Source: an uncultured Blastocatellia bacterium (GTDB lineage Bacteria > Acidobacteriota > Blastocatellia > Pyrinomonadales > Pyrinomonadaceae). Taken from it: a DNA stretch of 5,317 nt. The stretch covers positions 1-5,317 of the forward strand of contig CAMLLD010000139.1 of NCBI GenBank assembly GCA_946480785.1. Direction: 5' to 3'. The position numbers were made by a program, and so were the translations under genes. The notes beneath the pieces are model-generated. The model searched no databases. It was not told the origin of the DNA and saw only the letters and a program-made list of their open reading frames with translations. Shown piece by piece: positions 1 to 5,317 of this stretch; positions within the stretch are counted from its first letter, which is position 1, and each line of letters begins with the position of its first letter.

Positions 1-1
1 A

Positions 2-2635
<2,634 letters not shown>

Positions 2636-2639
2636 ATTC

Positions 2640-4124
2640 GTGGAGCAAAGATCGGTAACTACCAAACGTCTCGCGGAAATCACTGACGCCCAACTCACCG
2701 GTGACGGGACACGGATTGTCACGGATGTGAGTCATGATTCCCGTCGCACGGGTGAAGGCGCTTTATTTGTCGCCGTCTCCGGTGCGTTGTTCGACGCGCA
2801 CAAGTTTGTGCCGCAAGTGATGTCGCAAGGCGCGGTCGGTGTGTTGTCGGAACATCCTGCACCGCCGGACTTCAATGGCGCCTGGTTGCAGGTAGCGGAC
2901 ATTCGTCGCGCAATGGCGCTGGCCGCTGCGGAAGTCCAAGGCCATCCGTCACGCGAGCTCCAACTAACCGGCATCACCGGCACTAACGGCAAAACCACGA
3001 CTGCGTACCTGATCGCTTCGATTCCCGAAGCTGCGGGCGAACTGGTCGCGATGACGGGCACGGTCGAGTATCGCCTCGGCAAAGAGCGCTTCAAAGCCGA
3101 TCGCACCACGCCCGAAGCGACCGACATGCAGCGGCTGTTGCGGCAAGCGGTCGAGATCGGTTGCCGTACGGCGGTGATGGAATGTTCGTCGCAGGCGATG
3201 GACTTTCATCGTTGCGACGAGCTCGAATACGCGGTCGCGGTGTTCACGAATCTCACGCGAGATCATCTCGATTACCACAAGACGATGGAGAACTACTGGT
3301 ACGCGAAGCAGCGTCTCTTCGACGGCCGTCTCGGTTCGCGACCGCGGCACTCTGTCATTAACGTCGACGATCCTTACGGTGTCGAACTCGCCGACAAGCT
3401 CGAAAGCGAAGGTCTTGACGTGATTCGCTACGCCGTGAAAGCTCACGCCGATGTGACCGCACACGACGCGGAGTTCTCGCTCGAAGGCATGAAGTTTCAA
3501 CTCTTAACTTCCGGAACCGAACGTGAATTTCGTTCACCGCTTGTCGGCGCGCCGCACATTTACAACACGCTCGCGGCGGTGGCGAGTGGGCTCGCACTCG
3601 GTTACAGCCTCGACGTGATCACGGCGGCGCTCGAGAATTGCAGCGGCGCGCCCGGGCGTTTCGAACGCGTGCCGCACGATGGCGATTTCTCGGTCGTCGT
3701 CGATTACGCGCACAGCGACGACGCGCTCCTGAACGTGTTGCGCACGGCGCGTGAAGTCGTTAAAGGAAAGATCATCACGGTGTTTGGGTGCGGCGGCGAT
3801 CGCGATCGCACGAAGCGTGCGCCGATGGGTGAAGCGGCCGGCACGTTGAGCGACGTCGTGATACTGACGTCAGACAATCCGCGCACGGAAGATCCCGAAC
3901 AGATCCTGTGCGACGCGGAAGAGGGGATCCGCAAGACCGGCAAACCTTATCGCAAGATCTCCGACCGCACTGCGGCGATTCACGAAGCCATCAATGAAGC
4001 GCGCACCGGCGACCTCGTCCTGATCGCCGGCAAAGGTCACGAAGACTATCAGATCATCGGCCGCGAAGTCTTCCACTTCGACGACAAGGAAGTCGCCCGC
4101 GCCGCACTCGCCGCCAAACAATAA
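2640..4124 (+). CDS. murE: UDP-N-acetylmuramoyl-L-alanyl-D-glutamate--2,6-diaminopimelate ligase (MurE)
   Basis: Cytoplasmic ATP-dependent ligase that adds the third residue, meso-diaminopimelate, to UDP-MurNAc-L-Ala-D-Glu in peptidoglycan synthesis (EC 6.3.2.13). The 494 residues are full length. Visible motifs in order: SHDSRR (31-36) of the UDP-binding N-domain; P-loop TGTNGKTT (113-120); TTPEA (156-160); ECSSQA (181-186); NLTRDHLDYH (204-213); YAKQRLF (221-227), with K223 matching the carbamylated lysine; APGRFERV (337-344); DYAHSDDAL (355-363); GCGGDRDRTKR (383-393); DNPR (412-415), the signature for meso-DAP rather than lysine; and AGKGHEDYQ (463-471). The SSQA sequence replaces the usual SSHA. 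The GTG at 2640 is the first possible start after an in-frame stop at 2628, only 4 bases past the preceding stop; the ribosome site is weak (ggtaaag, 2626-2632). It is not beside murF, mraY or ftsI in this window. Confidence 0.96.
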   Translation: MEQRSVTTKRLAEITDAQLTGDGTRIVTDVSHDSRRTGEGALFVAVSGALFDAHKFVPQVMSQGAVGVLSEHPAPPDFNGAWLQVADIRRAMALAAAEVQGHPSRELQLTGITGTNGKTTTAYLIASIPEAAGELVAMTGTVEYRLGKERFKADRTTPEATDMQRLLRQAVEIGCRTAVMECSSQAMDFHRCDELEYAVAVFTNLTRDHLDYHKTMENYWYAKQRLFDGRLGSRPRHSVINVDDPYGVELADKLESEGLDVIRYAVKAHADVTAHDAEFSLEGMKFQLLTSGTEREFRSPLVGAPHIYNTLAAVASGLALGYSLDVITAALENCSGAPGRFERVPHDGDFSVVVDYAHSDDALLNVLRTAREVVKGKIITVFGCGGDRDRTKRAPMGEAAGTLSDVVILTSDNPRTEDPEQILCDAEEGIRKTGKPYRKISDRTAAIHEAINEARTGDLVLIAGKGHEDYQIIGREVFHFDDKEVARAALAAKQ

Positions 4125-4493
4125 ATGTATCCGTTCTTTTTCGTGTTCATCCTTGTTTCGCTACTCCAGGCGTATGGCCCTGCAACACGTATTGCGACGA
4201 TAAAAAACGACGACATCAACGAAAGCAGCGGCCTCGTCGCGTCGCACACCTCACCGGGCGCGTACTGGACGCACAACGACTCCGGCGATGGTCCATTCAT
4301 CTACGCCATCGACACGCGCGGCCAATCGCTCGGCACTTTTCGCGTCACGGGCGCAACGAATCGCGACTGGGAAGACATCGCCTCCGGCCCCGGCCCACAA
4401 CCGAACCGCTCGTCCTCTACATCGGCGATACTGGCGACAACGATCGCGTTCGCGACGAAGTCATCGTCTACCGCGTCCCCGAACCACAAATAA
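4125..4493 (+). CDS. 5' part of the frameshifted propeller gene as literally read
   Basis: As it stands, translation from the ATG at 4125 gives 122 residues. Only the first ~92 (to GPGPQ) look like real protein; the remaining ~30 are Ser/Thr-rich and low in complexity, as expected after leaving the proper frame, and end at a TAA at 4491-4493. No Shine-Dalgarno sequence is visible before the ATG, so expression would most simply depend on ribosomes finishing murE. Confidence 0.5.
   Translation: MYPFFFVFILVSLLQAYGPATRIATIKNDDINESSGLVASHTSPGAYWTHNDSGDGPFIYAIDTRGQSLGTFRVTGATNRDWEDIASGPGPQPNRSSSTSAILATTIAFATKSSSTASPNHK
4389..4403 (+). other. Frameshift site (apparent single-base deletion)
   Basis: The first frame is convincing up to the CAA at 4398-4400 (…GPGPQ); the second is convincing from the GAA at 4403 (EPLVLY…). 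Adding one base at about 4401, for example one more C in the CC pair, restores GPGPQPEPLVLYIGD. The stretch is rich in C runs (4388-4391, 4394-4396), where indel errors are common. No canonical X-XXY-YYZ slippery heptamer is seen. Confidence 0.7.
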
Positions 4494-5017
4494 CTGCGGC
4501 CGACAAAAACACAACCAAGAAGCGCCCACGCGCAACCGAACCGGCTGAAGCGATCCGTCTCACGTATCCCGACGGCAAACACGACGCCGAAGCCCTCCTG
4601 GTCCATCCGTCAACCGGCAATCTCTACATCGTGACAAAAACGCCGTTCGCTAAACCGGGCATCTACGAAGCCAGAGCGCCGTTAACCAGCGGCAATCCGA
4701 TCACGATGCAGCGCATCGGCGAACTGCAAACGCCGAGTCTGCTCGGCGGCGCGATCACCGGGGGCAGCATCTCGCCCGACGGCCGGCACGTTGCATTCTG
4801 TGATTACTTCGGCGGTTACGAACTAATACTCCCGGACACAGTGAAGAACTTCGAAGAGATCTGGAAACAAAAGCCCGCGAGCTTCGATCTCGGCAAGCGG
4901 AAACAAGGCGAGTCGATCGCGTATCGCCTCGACGGCGCCGCCGTGCTCGCAACAAGTGAAGGAAAGTCGCCGGACCTTATTCAGGTCGACTTAGGTCGCC
5001 GGCGATCGAGAATGTAG
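4403..5017 (+). CDS. 3' part of the frameshifted propeller gene (no own start)
   Basis: From 4403 the second frame reads family-like sequence (EPLVLYIGDTGDN onward) with no stop until the TAG at 5015-5017. The only start-like codon near the beginning of its long open part is GTG at 4631, within YIVTKTP, which is internal protein sequence and not a credible start. The last ~10 residues (VDLGRRRSRM) are encoded over the tail of the opposite-strand permease gene and may be a recent extension. Confidence 0.5.
   Translation, partial: EPLVLYIGDTGDNDRVRDEVIVYRVPEPQITAADKNTTKKRPRATEPAEAIRLTYPDGKHDAEALLVHPSTGNLYIVTKTPFAKPGIYEARAPLTSGNPITMQRIGELQTPSLLGGAITGGSISPDGRHVAFCDYFGGYELILPDTVKNFEEIWKQKPASFDLGKRKQGESIAYRLDGAAVLATSEGKSPDLIQVDLGRRRSRM
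4981..5017. other. Tail-to-tail overlap of two convergent genes
   Basis: The plus-strand propeller gene stops at 5017 and the minus-strand permease stops at 4981, so 37 bases code on both strands. A perfect 10-base palindrome, tcgccggcga (4996-5005), lies inside. It has no loop and no T-run, so I do not call it a terminator; no other terminator is visible between the genes. Confidence 0.75.
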
Positions 5018-5317
5018 TAGACGGGCACGCCGAGCAGGATCAGGAACAGACCGATGCCCGTCTGATGCGGCGTGTTGTAGATCGTCTGCACGATGAGCCA
5101 AACGCAGACGATGACGAAGATCACGGGGACGAACGGGTAGCCCCACACGCGATACGTTCGCTCCGCGTCAGGCAAGCGCCGCCGGAAGATAAAAACCGAC
5201 GCCGCTACGAGCGCATAGAACAACGTGAGCGCGAAGATCGCGTAATCGGTGATGTTGTCGTAAGAGCCCGACAACGCGACGACGCAAGCCCAAACACACT
5301 GCACTACCAGCGCCCTG
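4981..5317 (-). CDS. APC-superfamily amino acid permease, C-terminal part (5' end outside window)
   Basis: Inner-membrane transporter fragment of 111 residues ending in TGA (bases 4983-4981), entering from the right edge; it is open to 5316 with no stop, so the GTG at 5304 is internal. Four hydrophobic segments are visible: about residues 2-17 (ALVVQCVWACVVALSG), 25-44, 62-80 and 87-103, matching the last four of the 12 helices usual for the family. Between the second and third lies FRRRLPDAERTYRVWGYP, the characteristic cytoplasmic loop of APC permeases (RRxxPDAxRxYRxxGYP). A basic tail (DRRRPKST) follows the last helix. The substrate cannot be told from this part; amino acids or polyamines are likely from family membership. 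It converges on, and overlaps, the propeller gene on the other strand. Confidence 0.9.
   Translation of the reverse strand, partial: RALVVQCVWACVVALSGSYDNITDYAIFALTLFYALVAASVFIFRRRLPDAERTYRVWGYPFVPVIFVIVCVWLIVQTIYNTPHQTGIGLFLILLGVPVYYILDRRRPKST

Larger units (their letters stand above)
4125..5017 (+). pseudogene. Exported probable beta-propeller protein, interrupted by a one-base frameshift
   Basis: Two overlapping frames together encode one protein of about 297 residues. The first frame starts at the ATG immediately after the murE stop (TAAATG) and has a hydrophobic N-terminus (MYPFFFVFILVSLLQA) resembling a signal peptide, though without an initial positive charge. It carries INESSGLVAS (31-40), YWTHNDSGDG (47-56) and DWEDIA (81-86). 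The reading then jumps to the -1 frame, which continues EPLVLYIGDTGDN and later YPDGKHDAEALLVHP, ISPDGRHVAFCDYFGGYEL and YRLDGAAVLATSEG. ESSGL, HNDSGD, DWEDIA and GDTGDN, in this order, recall small uncharacterised propeller-like proteins of Acidobacteriota and others; I do not know a function. The total span of 893 bases is one short of a multiple of three, consistent with one lost base near 4401. It could be a true pseudogene or a sequencing or consensus error. Confidence 0.75.

Noticed and set aside
2964..3500. 178-residue minus-strand open frame inside murE
   Set aside because: It lies opposite conserved MurE motifs (P-loop to the carbamylated lysine region); it has no motif of its own.
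4386..4403. Programmed -1 ribosomal frameshift
   Set aside because: The direction (-1) fits, but there is no X-XXY-YYZ slippery heptamer and no clear stimulatory hairpin that I could pick out; a one-base deletion is simpler.
4995..5007. Palindrome as a bidirectional terminator between convergent genes
   Set aside because: It has no loop, no flanking T-run on either strand, and lies within both coding sequences.

Overview
The window looks like a piece of a GC-rich (roughly 60%) genome or metagenome contig. Its gene types and protein signatures resemble Acidobacteriota, probably near Blastocatellia. That placement is inferred from remembered family resemblance, not from a search. I see no RNA gene, CRISPR array, insertion sequence or phage gene, and nothing that requires a new defence or mobile system.

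Layout on the plus strand, left to right. An open frame runs in from the left edge (base 2) to 2635 and encodes most of a secreted Asp-box/BNR beta-propeller protein of the VPS10/sortilin-like 'glycosyl hydrolase' type. Its first ~78 residues do not belong to that family: they read as a PKD/Ig-like repeat from a large surface protein. The frame switches to the propeller in the middle of the family about base 230-250, at a short sequence (TVSPA) that both families share. Four bases later comes a complete murE (2640-4124), the meso-diaminopimelate-adding ligase of peptidoglycan synthesis. Directly after its stop codon a small exported, probably beta-propeller protein starts (4125-5017); it is broken by a single-base frameshift near 4401. 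On the minus strand the C-terminal third of an APC-family amino acid permease enters from the right edge and ends at 4981, overlapping the previous gene tail to tail by 37 bases.

How the genes relate. The three plus-strand genes are packed with 4-base and 0-base gaps and could be one transcript, but they do not form an obvious pathway; murE here sits outside the usual division/cell-wall (dcw) gene order. The only stretch of unusual structure is the left-end fusion. It is either a genuine domain replacement or, more likely, a chimeric join made during assembly or amplification. The frameshift and a codon-usage change inside the propeller gene also deserve a check. No promoter or terminator could be assigned with confidence: coding sequence fills essentially the whole window.
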